The notes under the pieces: generated by a model
The model's database searches: none
What the model was told of the DNA's origin: nothing
The model's input: only the letters and a program-made list of their open reading frames with translations
Part shown: piece by piece, positions 48,392 through 56,758 of the stretch
Numbering within the stretch: position 1 is the stretch's first letter
Layout of the letters: each line of letters starts with the position of its first letter
NCBI GenBank assembly: GCA_949292025.1
Contig: CASEYC010000041.1
Span: forward strand, 1 to 59,146
From: an uncultured Bacteroides sp.
GTDB taxonomy: Bacteria; Bacteroidota; Bacteroidia; Bacteroidales; Bacteroidaceae
Reading direction: 5' to 3'
Length of the DNA stretch: 59,146 bases
Made by a program: the position numbers and the translations under genes

Positions 48392-48423
48392 CCTGTCCCC
48401 GAATATATAGTATGATTAGAAGA

Positions 48424-48455
48424 GGGTATGTCTTTCGCAGGCATACCCTTCTTTG
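48424..48455 (+). terminator. Terminator of the right SusCD operon
   Basis: GGGTATG and CATACCC with an 11-base loop, followed by TTCTTTG. Moderate T-run, so readthrough to the peptidase gene is possible. Confidence 0.7.
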
Positions 48456-48502
48456 TCTTTTCTTCCCTTGGCTGAATATTTTCGATTTCGTTTCACAGGC
48501 GT

Positions 48503-48580
48503 GGAACAAAGTGTTTCAAGGCGAGAAACAAAATGTTTCATGTATGCGAAACAAAGTGTTTCAAGGCGAGAAACAAAAAA
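48503..48580. repeat. 22/23-bp-period GAAACAAA repeat array
   Basis: GGAAC or GAAAC followed by AAA recurs at 48503, 48525, 48548 and 48570 (spacings 22, 23, 22). Each full unit contains GAAACAAAGTGTTTC, itself an inverted repeat. The complement begins TGTTTCTCGCC, related to the TGTTTCGCGG units at 11333. Confidence 0.7.
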
Positions 48581-48637
48581 GAAACATCCTTGAATAAGAA
48601 ATGAAAGAATAATGTGTTTATAATCAGATTTATACGT

Positions 48638-50359
48638 ATGAAGAACTTCCTTTCCCCTTTGTGGGCGATCCTGTGCCTCGTGTTGTGGACAGGTTGCTCG
48701 AAAAATGATGGTCCTGATCCTGTGCTGGCCTTGGACAATCCAGAAGCTGAGTTTGTGTTGGGTTCAGACAAAAATGCCGCTTTGCCCATTGCCTTCACCT
48801 CATCGGCCGATTGGCAAGCCAGTACAAACGTCAATTGGGCCGTACCAACGCCTCAGAAGGGTGCGGCAGGCTCTGTCAGCCTCAACCTGTTGGCCTCGGC
48901 AGGAAACGACACTGGCAGCGACCGCGAAGGCGTGCTGACCATTACGGCAGGTGATCTGACTCTGACCGTGGACTTCACCCAGCCTGCCCAGCCTGTCTTG
49001 GCCAGTGTGGAGACGGAGTATGCCGCTCCTGCTGGGGAAGCAAGCGTCAGCATCAGTTACCTGACGAACTTGAACTGTACTGTCACGCTGGCTTCTGCTG
49101 ATGGGCTGTTGCCCGACTGGGTGCAGGTGGTGCCTGAAACCCACGCCCTGCACGAGGGTACGCTGACCCTGCAAATAGAAGCAAATCCCTACGACAACGT
49201 ACGTTCCGCCCGCTTGATGCTACAAGGCACGGACGAAAGCGGCTCAACCGTTTCCTCTGCCCCATTCATCCTCAATCAGGCAGCGCGCAGTGTGGGTACT
49301 TCGACCAGCATGGCGGGGGACAAGCAAGTGTTGCGTTTGCAGGCACACGCCACAGGCAATGGCATCCCCTTGGTCATCATGGGCGATGGATTCTTGGATA
49401 GGGACATCAGCAGTGGCTACTATGAGAAGGTAATGCGGCAAGCCATGGAGAATTTCTTCACAGAGGAGCCGTATCATTCCTTGCAGGACTATTTCGATGT
49501 CTGGATGGTGACAGCCGTTTCGCGCAACAACGCCTTTACCAGTGGATACAGCACTGCCTTCAGTAGCCAGGTGGATGCCCTGAACGGCATCCCGAACAGT
49601 ACGGGAATTGGCGGCGATGATGCCGCGGTGATGGCCTACGCGCAATTGGTGCCCGAACTGGCGGCAGATCCTGGATTGTTTGAAGAGACCCTGTGCATCG
49701 TGGTGCTGAACTCCACGGTTTATGCCGGCACCTGCTGGTTTGGTTTCGGCAATGAATTTGGCGAGGTGACGGAGTTTGCCGTCTGCTACTGTCCCACTAT
49801 CTATGGCATTGAAGACGACATGTTCCGCCGTGTGCTTTGCCATGAGGCCGGTGGCCATGGCTTTGCCAAGCTGATGGATGAATATTCTTACCAAGAGATG
49901 GGCGCTATGCCCACCACGGAGATTCTCAGCCATAAGGAATGGCAATCCGTGCTGGGTTGGGCCATGAACGTGGACTTCACTCCATCCAGTCAAAACGTGC
50001 TATGGAACCGTTTTCTTCGCGATGAACGCTATCGGGGTCCGGACGTGTTCGGCGAAACATTGGGCATCTATCAGGGGGCTTGTACCTATTGGAGCGGTGC
50101 CTATCGCCCCACTAACGAGAGTATGATGCGCAGTAACACGCACGGATTCAATGCTCCCTCGCGCGAGGCCATCTACAAGCGCGTCATGAAGCTGGCTCAC
50201 GGAGACACATGGACGTATGACTATGAGGAGTTCGTGGTTTTCGACCAAGCCCACTTGCCTCAGCCTGTTGGTGCGCAGACCCGGGCGGCTGATGGTGGCA
50301 CACGGCCTTTTGCTGCTCCCCGCTTTGCCGACAAGCCTCTGGTGTATACCCGGCCTTGA
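48638..50359 (+). CDS. M64-family metallopeptidase with BACON-like domain
   Basis: A 573-residue lipoprotein (lipobox LVLWTGC) with one or two BACON-like beta domains (about 25-215: PIAFTSSADWQASTNVNWAV, then a second block ending FILNQAARS) and an M64 (IgA peptidase family) catalytic domain. The zinc site is CHEAGGHGFAKLMDEY near residue 407, with the HExxH-type helix. M64 peptidases include enzymes acting on immunoglobulin A, but the substrate here is unknown. It lies downstream of the right SusCD operon beyond a terminator. No -7 box is evident directly upstream. Confidence 0.87.
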   Translation: MKNFLSPLWAILCLVLWTGCSKNDGPDPVLALDNPEAEFVLGSDKNAALPIAFTSSADWQASTNVNWAVPTPQKGAAGSVSLNLLASAGNDTGSDREGVLTITAGDLTLTVDFTQPAQPVLASVETEYAAPAGEASVSISYLTNLNCTVTLASADGLLPDWVQVVPETHALHEGTLTLQIEANPYDNVRSARLMLQGTDESGSTVSSAPFILNQAARSVGTSTSMAGDKQVLRLQAHATGNGIPLVIMGDGFLDRDISSGYYEKVMRQAMENFFTEEPYHSLQDYFDVWMVTAVSRNNAFTSGYSTAFSSQVDALNGIPNSTGIGGDDAAVMAYAQLVPELAADPGLFEETLCIVVLNSTVYAGTCWFGFGNEFGEVTEFAVCYCPTIYGIEDDMFRRVLCHEAGGHGFAKLMDEYSYQEMGAMPTTEILSHKEWQSVLGWAMNVDFTPSSQNVLWNRFLRDERYRGPDVFGETLGIYQGACTYWSGAYRPTNESMMRSNTHGFNAPSREAIYKRVMKLAHGDTWTYDYEEFVVFDQAHLPQPVGAQTRAADGGTRPFAAPRFADKPLVYTRP

Positions 50360-50373
50360 GCGGAACATGGGTT

Positions 50374-50408
50374 GGCAACGGCTCTCTGGCAGCGGGGAGC
50401 CGTTGCTA
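50374..50408. repeat. Hairpin after the M64 peptidase
   Basis: CAACGGCTC and GAGCCGTTG pair across a short loop, 15 bp beyond the peptidase stop. There is no T-run, so it may protect the mRNA end more than terminate. Confidence 0.5.
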
Positions 50409-50501
50409 TGCCGTGAGAAGAGCGATTTCGCTTCTCCAGCCTTGCGATTTTGCCCGGATATCTTTACCTTTCTCCTTGTGAAACCATCGTCAGTCAACGC
50501 C

Positions 50502-50976
50502 ATGCAAGCAACTATCACCATACCCTACGCCCATAGCCGACTATGCCATCCTGCGCGAGCGCGGTTATTACTATGTGGACAAGACACGCTATATCTCCCT
50601 GCTGGAGCGGTACTGCGCGCCAGTATTCTTGCGTCCCCGCTGTTTTGTCCCCACTTACGAGCAATTCACGGAGGACGGACGTTTGGAGCCATTGGTGATG
50701 AATTATTTCGAGGAATATCTGGGGCAATTCCCGGCGCAGGTGTTTGACAAAATCAACGAGAATTTCATCCGGTGCTCTTTCTTTGAATTGATGAGCCGCT
50801 ATCTGAGCCAATGTTATACGTTCGTCTTGGAGATGAACCTGCTTTCAGGACGGGCAGACTTGGTGATGACAGGCGTGCCGGGCACCATCTTCCACAACGA
50901 CTGCCGGGTGTTGGAATTCAAGTATTTCAAGGCCAAAGATGCCGGGAAAATAGCTCCTCACGGCAACATCTTGTAG
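50502..50976 (+). pseudogene. Degraded AAA-ATPase/PD-(D/E)XK family gene
   Basis: Remnant of the common Bacteroidales family of about 520 residues with an N-terminal AAA-ATPase-like part and a C-terminal nuclease-like domain. The start (MQATITIPY) and the following GYYYVDKTRYISLLERY are in different frames, implying a small indel near 50526. The expected Walker A region after FLRPR is missing: the frame jumps straight into the C-terminal RLEPLVMNYFEEYLGQFPAQVFDKINE and ADLVMTGVPGTIFHNDCRVLEFKYFKA. The 3' end is cut short against marC. A frameshift, a large internal deletion and a truncated end make it non-functional. Confidence 0.8.
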
Positions 50977-51611
50977 CTCTCACTCAACACATCCACCAAT
51001 ATGGGTTTCATGCCGCCTACGAAGCACTCCACGGCTATCACCATCAGGATGAGGCCCATGAGGCGCATCATGACGTTGTTGCCTGTCTCGCCCAATACGT
51101 CTACCAAGCGGGTGGAGGCACGCAGGATGAAGTAGGTCAGCAGGTAGATGAACGCGATGGAACCTATCAGCACGCCTTTCAGCTCCAAGGTGTGTGCGTC
51201 TTGCATCAGCACGATAGCATTGGCTATGGCGCCGGGGCCGCAGAGCATGGGGATGCCCAGCGGGGTGATGGAGATGTCGTCGGCGTAGGTCTTGATTTCC
51301 TCATCCTTCAGTTTCATAGGGGTGTAACGGGCTTGTAGCATATCAAAGCCAATCTTGAAGATGATGACGCCGCCAGCGATGCGGAAACCGTTGGTGGAGA
51401 TGCCGAAGAACTTGAACAGGAATTGCCCGGCAAAGGTGAAGACCATGATGATGATGAAAGCCGTCAGGGTGGCGCGGGTGATGATGAAGCGTCGCTCCTT
51501 TTCGGTCATGCCCTGTGTCATGGTCAGGAATACGGGCATGGTGCCTAACGGGTTGGTCAGCGTGAAGAAGGACGTCAGGCAGAGCAGGGCAAAGGGTAGA
51601 ATAGAGTCCAT
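50958..51611 (-). CDS. MarC-family integral membrane protein
   Basis: A 217-residue protein with six hydrophobic segments and the family motifs LTNPLGTMPVFLTMT near the N-terminus and GGVIIFKIGFDML in the middle. MarC proteins were once linked to multidrug resistance, a role since withdrawn, and their function is open. Its 3' end overlaps the pseudogene remnant on the other strand by 19 bases. Confidence 0.88.
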   Translation of the reverse strand: MDSILPFALLCLTSFFTLTNPLGTMPVFLTMTQGMTEKERRFIITRATLTAFIIIMVFTFAGQFLFKFFGISTNGFRIAGGVIIFKIGFDMLQARYTPMKLKDEEIKTYADDISITPLGIPMLCGPGAIANAIVLMQDAHTLELKGVLIGSIAFIYLLTYFILRASTRLVDVLGETGNNVMMRLMGLILMVIAVECFVGGMKPILVDVLSESYKMLP

Positions 51612-51625
51612 AACGAAATCAGTTG

Positions 51626-52327
51626 CTATAAGATTGCAGTCAGCTCCCGCAGGTCGCGGATGCGGTAGGTGGGTGGGAAGGGCAGGGGAGAGGCATTACC
51701 CTCTGGGGCATAATAGACTTGATGCCATCCGGCGTTGCGCGCCCCGGCGATGTCGTTTTCCCAGTTGTCTCCTATCATCAGCGAATCCTGTGCTTCGGAT
51801 TGGGTGGCGGACAGGGCGAAGTCGAACAGCTCCTTGCGGGGCTTCAGCAAGCCGATGTCTTCGGACAAGACCACCCGGCGGAAATAGCCTTCGATGCCTG
51901 CCGAACACATCTTGCGGTATTGCAGTTCGCGGAAGCCGTTGGACAGGATGTACAGGCGGTAGCGCGTGGAGAGGTACTCCAAAACTTCGCGGGCATGGGG
52001 CATCAGCTTCTTGCAGGTGGGTATCACGGCGAAGAAATCTGCGGCGAAAGCTTGCGCCAATCCGGCATCTTCCACCCCCACTTGTTGCAGGGGGTGGAAG
52101 AAGCGGATGCGGTTCAGTTCGTCTTTCGTGATGCGCCCTTGGCCATATTCTTCCCACAATTGCAGGTTGCGCTCCGTGTAGAGGGCATAGAAATGGTCGA
52201 AGGAGCGGAAGTAACGTCCGTAGCCGTACTTGTCGTACATCGCCTGGAAGGTGTCGCGGGCGTTTTCGGAGAAGGCCCACAACGTGTCATCCAAGTCGAA
52301 GAACAGGTTTTTGTAGCGGGTAGGCAC
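51626..52327 (-). CDS. YjjG-like HAD hydrolase (nucleotidase)
   Basis: A HAD-superfamily phosphatase of about 233 residues. Motif I is FFDLDDTLWAFS, motif II is LSNGF, and the metal-binding motif IV is GDNWENDIAGARNAGW. Members of the YjjG group dephosphorylate non-canonical pyrimidine nucleotides. The GTG at 52327 is favoured since it begins just before the conserved YKNLFFDLDDT and after the upstream stop; an ATG at 52369 would add 14 residues and overlap the upstream gene by 40 bases. It follows the coiled-coil lipoprotein on the same strand. Confidence 0.88.
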   Translation of the reverse strand: MPTRYKNLFFDLDDTLWAFSENARDTFQAMYDKYGYGRYFRSFDHFYALYTERNLQLWEEYGQGRITKDELNRIRFFHPLQQVGVEDAGLAQAFAADFFAVIPTCKKLMPHAREVLEYLSTRYRLYILSNGFRELQYRKMCSAGIEGYFRRVVLSEDIGLLKPRKELFDFALSATQSEAQDSLMIGDNWENDIAGARNAGWHQVYYAPEGNASPLPFPPTYRIRDLRELTAIL

Positions 52328-52329
52328 GT

Positions 52330-53208
52330 TTATTTCACTTGAATCACCAGATACTTGGATACGCTCCAAAATCTCTCGGGGTCAGTGATTTTCAGCGTCA
52401 ACTGGCCTTTGCCGTCTTCCTCCAGGACATACGTGCCTGCGGGATGGGTGGTCAGCAAGTCCGCGGATTTGGAGTAGAGCTTGATTTCCTTGGTGGTGCG
52501 TATGTCTATCTGCGTGAAGTAATCCTTGTTCATCGCCTCGTCCTGCATCACGTCGCCTTTCCGGAAGACGCCGGTGTTGGTCAGGATGCGCTGGTCTTTC
52601 AACTCCTTCTTGGTGCCGAAGACAAACCAGGCGGCGTTCAAGGCTTTGTCTTGTGCGGCAACGGTTTGCGCCTTGGCTTCATTCTCGGCTACGAGGGTTT
52701 CCTTCTCCGTGGTCAGGGTCGTTACTGCGGCGTCCAGTTCCTGGATGCGGATGTTTTTGGAGGCCAGTTCGGCTTGCAGTTCTTCGATGCGCTTGGTCTT
52801 TTCCACCAATTCCTGCGTCAGCGTCTCGACGGCTTTCTTCAGTTGGGCGGAGTTGGTGCGGCTGTTTTTCAATTGCTGTTGCAACTTGGTTATCTGTTGC
52901 TTGTTCTCTTCCATCTGCTTGCGGATGAACTCGATGTCCGAGGCAATTTGTTCCTTGGCACTCAACGAGCCTTCGCTCAACGCACCCCGTTGCAGGTCAA
53001 CGCGATTCTCAGCCGCATTGATTTGGCGGAAGCCTTCGGAGATTTCGTTGAAAGTTCCCATCATTTCGTCCAACTCTGCATTCCGTTCGTTCAACACGGC
53101 TTGCAAGGAGTCGTTTTCTGCTTGCAGGCGGCTCTTGTTGCCGCCTGTGCCATCGCACGAGGCCAATACGGCCGCGAATGCCATCAATGATAATACGAGC
53201 TTTTTCAT
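52330..53208 (-). CDS. Coiled-coil lipoprotein of unknown function
   Basis: A 292-residue lipoprotein (MKKLVLSLMAFAAVLASC, Cys 18) dominated by a long coiled coil from about 25 to 180 (SRLQAENDSLQAVLNERNAELDE; LVEKTKRIEELQAELASKN). The C-terminal 100 residues form a beta domain (AWFVFGTKKELKDQRILTNTGVFRKGD). Similar proteins are common in Bacteroidales and their job is unknown; a periplasmic scaffold is a guess. The start at 53208 is chosen for the signal peptide, as the upstream frame extension lacks one. Confidence 0.78.
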   Translation of the reverse strand: MKKLVLSLMAFAAVLASCDGTGGNKSRLQAENDSLQAVLNERNAELDEMMGTFNEISEGFRQINAAENRVDLQRGALSEGSLSAKEQIASDIEFIRKQMEENKQQITKLQQQLKNSRTNSAQLKKAVETLTQELVEKTKRIEELQAELASKNIRIQELDAAVTTLTTEKETLVAENEAKAQTVAAQDKALNAAWFVFGTKKELKDQRILTNTGVFRKGDVMQDEAMNKDYFTQIDIRTTKEIKLYSKSADLLTTHPAGTYVLEEDGKGQLTLKITDPERFWSVSKYLVIQVK

Positions 53209-53245
53209 AACGCTTGTTTTTTTATGCTTGGTTAATAAATGTCTG

Positions 53246-53929
53246 TCAGTCTTCTTTCCCGGCCACCACGAGGACGATTTCGCCTTTCGGTTCGTGTTCG
53301 GTGAAGTGTTTCGCCAGTTCGTCAAGCGTACCCCGGACAGTCTCTTCGTGCATCTTCGAGATTTCCCGCGAGACGGAGGCTTGGCGCTCCGCGCCGAAGC
53401 ATTCGGCCAGTTGCGTCAGCGTCTTCACCAGCCGGTAGGGCGATTCGTAGAGAATCATTGTCCGGCGCTCTTCCGCCAAGGCTTGCAGGCGTGTCATGCG
53501 TCCTTTCTTCTGGGGCAGGAAGCCTTCGAAGCAAAAGCGGTCGTTGGGCAAGCCCGAGGCCACCACGGCAGGCACAAAGGCGGTTGCGCCCGGCAGGCAT
53601 TGCACCTCGATGCCGTTGCGCACACATTCGCGGGTCACCAGGAAACCGGGGTCGGAGATGCCCGGCGTGCCTGCATCCGAGATGAGCGCGACGTTGGCTC
53701 CGGCCTTTATCTTATTAATAACGCTTTCCACCGTCTGATGTTCATTGAACTTGTGGTGGGATTGCAGCGCGTTCTTGATTTCAAAATGCTTGAGCAGGAT
53801 GCCCGACGTGCGCGTGTCCTCGGCCAATATCAGGTCTGCCTCCTTCAGGATGCGGATGGCGCGGAAGGTCATGTCCTCCAGGTTTCCCACGGGGGTGGGA
53901 ACGATGTATAGTTTGCCTTGGTTTGTCAT
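53246..53929 (-). CDS. rsmI: 16S rRNA (cytidine-1402-2'-O)-methyltransferase
   Basis: A 227-residue SAM-dependent methyltransferase of the tetrapyrrole-methylase fold. Signatures are LYIVPTPVGNLEDMTFRAIRIL at the start, AEDTRTSGILL, ALISDAGTPGISDPGFLV and CLPGATAFVPAVVASGLP. It methylates the ribose of C1402 in the decoding centre of 16S rRNA. It overlaps the upstream hypothetical gene by four bases (ATGA), so the two are translationally coupled. It is shorter than some homologues that have an extra C-terminal domain. Confidence 0.94.
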   Translation of the reverse strand: MTNQGKLYIVPTPVGNLEDMTFRAIRILKEADLILAEDTRTSGILLKHFEIKNALQSHHKFNEHQTVESVINKIKAGANVALISDAGTPGISDPGFLVTRECVRNGIEVQCLPGATAFVPAVVASGLPNDRFCFEGFLPQKKGRMTRLQALAEERRTMILYESPYRLVKTLTQLAECFGAERQASVSREISKMHEETVRGTLDELAKHFTEHEPKGEIVLVVAGKED

Positions 53930-54441
53930 CGGTCAAAGTATTTTTTCAGCAGTTCGGTGAAATCGTTGGCGGCTTCGTTGCCTTCCTCCGGATGCACTTC
54001 GCGGGCGAATATCTCCTGCGCCTTGTCCAGCGAACCGGCTTGGCCGATTTGGTTGAGGACTTCGTTCATGCGGGAGGTGTCCCCGCCGAACAATTCGCGC
54101 GAGAAGCGGAAGGAATCGTTCAGGCTGAGGGCATGGCGCAAGTCGCCGGCAGGGCGGATGCGTTCGGCCAGGATGGGGGCTTTCTCCTCATGCGGGGGAG
54201 CGGGAGGAGGCGGGGCAGGCGTTGACAAAGTTTGGCGAAGAGGCTCGCTTTGCAGAACTTTGGCGTCGTCAAAGTTCTGCAAAGCCGCGGCCAGGTCTTC
54301 GAGGTGGCGTTGCATCTGCCGGATATTCCGTTGGGCGACCTTTGCCAACGAGGGGTCTCCGCCCGCCTGCATGGCTTGCGCCAGGCACTTCAGTTCGGCC
54401 CAATCCAGCTCTATGTCGTTCAATATAGTTTGCATTTCCAT
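53926..54441 (-). CDS. Hypothetical helical protein coupled to rsmI
   Basis: A 172-residue soluble protein. The N-terminal helical part (MEMQTILNDIELDWAELKCLAQAM) is followed by a proline-rich linker (TPAPPPPAPPHEEK) and a helical C-terminal domain (DLRHALSLNDSFRFSRELFGGDTSRMNEVLNQIGQ). I know no function; the pattern is typical of conserved Bacteroidales proteins next to rsmI and tdk. The start is placed at 54441, after the -7 box at 54464-54471. Confidence 0.75.
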   Translation of the reverse strand: MEMQTILNDIELDWAELKCLAQAMQAGGDPSLAKVAQRNIRQMQRHLEDLAAALQNFDDAKVLQSEPLRQTLSTPAPPPPAPPHEEKAPILAERIRPAGDLRHALSLNDSFRFSRELFGGDTSRMNEVLNQIGQAGSLDKAQEIFAREVHPEEGNEAANDFTELLKKYFDR

Positions 54442-54463
54442 TGTCTGCTTAGACGTTTGGCCA

Positions 54464-54471
54464 CAAATGTA
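54464..54471 (-). promoter_or_regulatory. -7 box for the hypothetical-rsmI pair
   Basis: TACATTTG on the minus strand, 22 bp before the chosen ATG at 54441. Confidence 0.5.
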
Positions 54472-54564
54472 GAAATAAATACTGAAAAAACACTGGAAAG
54501 GGTGCAAAAGTCTTTGTTTTCGGATGTTTTTTCGGACGGACGCTTCCCGTTGAGCGAAAAATCG

Positions 54565-54572
54565 TATTTTTG
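54565..54572 (+). promoter_or_regulatory. -7 box of tdk
   Basis: TATTTTTG, 27 bp before the ATG at 54600, in the divergent gap between the rsmI-linked gene and tdk. Confidence 0.6.
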
Positions 54573-54599
54573 CATCAGAATCAGATAAGAAGGTTGAGT

Positions 54600-55217
54600 A
54601 TGGTAGTGTTTTCAGAAGACCATATAGAGGAAACGAGGCGCAGGGGGCGGATAGAAGTCATCTGCGGCTCCATGTTCTCCGGCAAGACGGAAGAACTGAT
54701 ACGCCGGTTGCGGCGGGCGAAGTTTGCCCGGCAGCGGGTGGAAATCTTCAAGCCCGCCATCGACGTCCGCTATTCGGAGGAGGATGTGGTGTCGCACGAC
54801 AGCCATGCGTTGTCGTCCACGCCCATAGACACCTCGGCCAGCATCCTGTTGCTCGCCTCGGAGGTGGATGTGGTGGGCATCGACGAAGCCCAGTTCTTCG
54901 ACGAAGGACTGACGGAGGTGTGCGTCCAGTTGGCGGACAATGGCGTGCGGGTCATCGTGGCGGGGTTGGACATGGATTTCCGTGGCCGCCCGTTCGGTCC
55001 TATGCCTGCCTTGTGCGCCGTGGCGGACGAGGTGTCTAAGGTGCATGCCATCTGCGTGAAGTGCGGCGAATTGGCCACCTTCTCCCACCGCACCGTGAAG
55101 AACGACAAGCAGGTGCTGCTGGGCGAAACCGCTGAGTATGAGCCGTTGTGCCGAGCGTGCTACCGGCGTGCCGTGCAGATGGAGCAGGAGAGGGGCGGAC
55201 AGGATGGAGAATTTTAA
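54600..55217 (+). CDS. tdk: Thymidine kinase
   Basis: A 205-residue type II thymidine kinase of the nucleoside salvage pathway. P-loop [15 protein letters not shown] at about residues 22-36, Walker B and the Glu base in [12 protein letters not shown], the lid Zn ribbon CVKCGE paired with CRAC, and the thymidine-contact region SHRTVK...ETAEYEPLC. The start at 54600 ([20 protein letters not shown]) matches the family; an upstream ATG at 54570 lies over the -7 box. Confidence 0.95.
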   Translation: MVVFSEDHIEETRRRGRIEVICGSMFSGKTEELIRRLRRAKFARQRVEIFKPAIDVRYSEEDVVSHDSHALSSTPIDTSASILLLASEVDVVGIDEAQFFDEGLTEVCVQLADNGVRVIVAGLDMDFRGRPFGPMPALCAVADEVSKVHAICVKCGELATFSHRTVKNDKQVLLGETAEYEPLCRACYRRAVQMEQERGGQDGEF

Positions 55218-55233
55218 TCATATAGATATAGGT

Positions 55234-56352
55234 ATGGAGCGCAAGAAAATCACATTCGACAGTTTTATCCGGGGCATCCTGGTGGCGGTGGTCGTCATCG
55301 GCATCCTTTGGTTGTTCAAGCGGCTGAGCAGCGTGCTGTTGCCCTTCTTTGTGGCGTGGCTCATTGCCTACCTGATTTATCCGTTGGTCACTTTCTTCCA
55401 GCATCGCTTGCGCTTGAAGAACCGTGCCGTGTCCATCTGCTGCGCCCTGTTTTCCATCTTGCTGGTGGGCGGGGTGGCCTTCTACTTGCTGGTGCCGCCC
55501 ATGATTCAGGAGTTTGCCCGGGTCAAGGATTTGCTCGTGGAGTATTTCTCCTATGGCAACCGGGGGAGCAACATCCCGCAGTTGCTCTCAGAGTTCTTGC
55601 ACGACCATGTTGACCGCGAGGCGCTCGCTCAGGTCTTGAACAGCAGTGATATCCTGACGGCTCTCAAGGAAGCCCTGCCACGGGTATGGGGTTTGCTGGC
55701 CGAGTCTGTCAACATCCTTTTCAGCTTCTTCACCGTGTTCATGGTGTTGCTCTACGTGGTGTTCATCTTGTGGGATTATGAAAGCATCGCCACGGGGTGG
55801 GTTCACCTGGTGCCTCCCCGTTACCGTCCTTTCGTGGTGGGCGTCTTCAATGACGTCAAGGACGGCATGAACCGTTACTTTCGCGGCCAGGCTTTGGTGG
55901 CGTTTTGTGTGGGCATCCTGCACGCGGTCGGCTTTCTCATCATCGACTTCCCGCTGGCTGTGGGCTTGGGTTTGCTCATTGGGTTGCTGAACATGGTGCC
56001 CTACCTGCAAATCATCGGCTACATACCTACGGTCATCCTGGCCATCCTCAAGGCAGCAGACACGGGGCAAAACTTCTGGCTCATCCTGTTGGGAGCCGTC
56101 ATTGTGTTCGTGGTGGTACAGCTCATCCAGGATATGTTGCTCGTGCCCCGCATTATGGGCAAGATTACCGGCTTGAATCCGGCCATCATTCTCTTGTCCC
56201 TCTCCATCTGGGGGTCGCTGATGGGGATGCTCGGCATGATCATCGCCCTGCCGCTGACCACCCTGATGTTGTCCTACTACCAACGTTTCATCATAAATAA
56301 AGAAGATATTCGCCAATATCATTCGTCTGGAAATCAGTCGCTTACTTCTTAG
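55234..56352 (+). CDS. AI-2E family transporter (UPF0118)
   Basis: A 372-residue membrane protein with seven to eight hydrophobic segments: two near the N-terminus (FIRGILVAVVVIGILWLF; VLLPFFVAWLIAYLIYPLV), an amphipathic middle, and a C-terminal group including LGLLIGLLNMVPYLQIIGYIPTVILAIL, the family hallmark. The family includes the putative AI-2 exporter and sodium/proton antiporters; the substrate here is not knowable. The start at 55234 lies 17 bp after tdk; an ATG at 55204 would overlap tdk. Confidence 0.88.
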   Translation: MERKKITFDSFIRGILVAVVVIGILWLFKRLSSVLLPFFVAWLIAYLIYPLVTFFQHRLRLKNRAVSICCALFSILLVGGVAFYLLVPPMIQEFARVKDLLVEYFSYGNRGSNIPQLLSEFLHDHVDREALAQVLNSSDILTALKEALPRVWGLLAESVNILFSFFTVFMVLLYVVFILWDYESIATGWVHLVPPRYRPFVVGVFNDVKDGMNRYFRGQALVAFCVGILHAVGFLIIDFPLAVGLGLLIGLLNMVPYLQIIGYIPTVILAILKAADTGQNFWLILLGAVIVFVVVQLIQDMLLVPRIMGKITGLNPAIILLSLSIWGSLMGMLGMIIALPLTTLMLSYYQRFIINKEDIRQYHSSGNQSLTS

Positions 56353-56388
56353 GGGCGAAAAATGTGGCAAAAAACTCGCCCCAAGCTA

Positions 56389-56418
56389 TTGCACATTTCA
56401 AGAAAATGCGTACCTTTG
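56389..56418 (+). promoter_or_regulatory. Promoter of tRNA-Lys
   Basis: TTG at 56389-56391, a 19-bp spacer and TACCTTTG at 56411-56418, 25 bp before the tRNA 5' end. Confidence 0.75.
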
Positions 56419-56443
56419 CACTCGCTTAACGGCACTAAGGTTT

Positions 56444-56516
56444 GATTCGCTAGCTCAGCAGGTAGAGCACAACACTTTTAATGTTGGGGTCTTGGGTTCG
56501 AGCCCCAAGCGGATCA
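56444..56516 (+). tRNA. tRNA-Lys (TTT anticodon)
   Basis: A 73-nt cloverleaf without encoded CCA. Acceptor GATTCGC pairs with GCGGATC (one G-U), discriminator A. The anticodon arm is CAACA-CTTTTAA-TGTTG with TTT in the loop. The T arm carries GGGTTCGAGCCCC. The D arm has TAGCTCAGCAGGTAGAGCA. An integrase gene lies 242 bp downstream, so the tRNA 3' end is the likely insertion target of a mobile element. Confidence 0.93.
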
Positions 56517-56535
56517 CTCACACAAATGGTAAAAC

Positions 56536-56578
56536 AAAGAAAACCGCTGATAATCAATCATTATCAGCGGTTTTTCTT
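56536..56578 (+). terminator. Terminator after tRNA-Lys
   Basis: AAACCGCTGATAAT and ATTATCAGCGGTTT with a short loop, followed by more T and flanked by AAAGA/TCTTT. Near-symmetric, so it can work in both directions. Confidence 0.8.
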
Positions 56579-56758
56579 TGTTCCCCCACCTGCATTTCGG
56601 GGCAAAATGGGGCAATAAAAACAGGTGAAATAGGTGGACTTGATTTCCGCCAAAACAAAGTCCACCTATTTGTATCATACTTCTCTGATTTTCTGTATTT
56701 TGCAAACTTGCAACTGCCTGATAAAACAGTATTTTTACACCCTAAAAATTAGGCAGGT

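Noticed and set aside
50374-50408. Hairpin after the M64 gene as a strong terminator
   Set aside because: No T-run follows the stem, so only a hairpin is recorded.
52328-52369. ATG at 52369 as the YjjG-like gene start
   Set aside because: It would overlap the upstream lipoprotein gene by 40 bases and add residues outside the family core; the GTG at 52327 fits better, though it is not proven.
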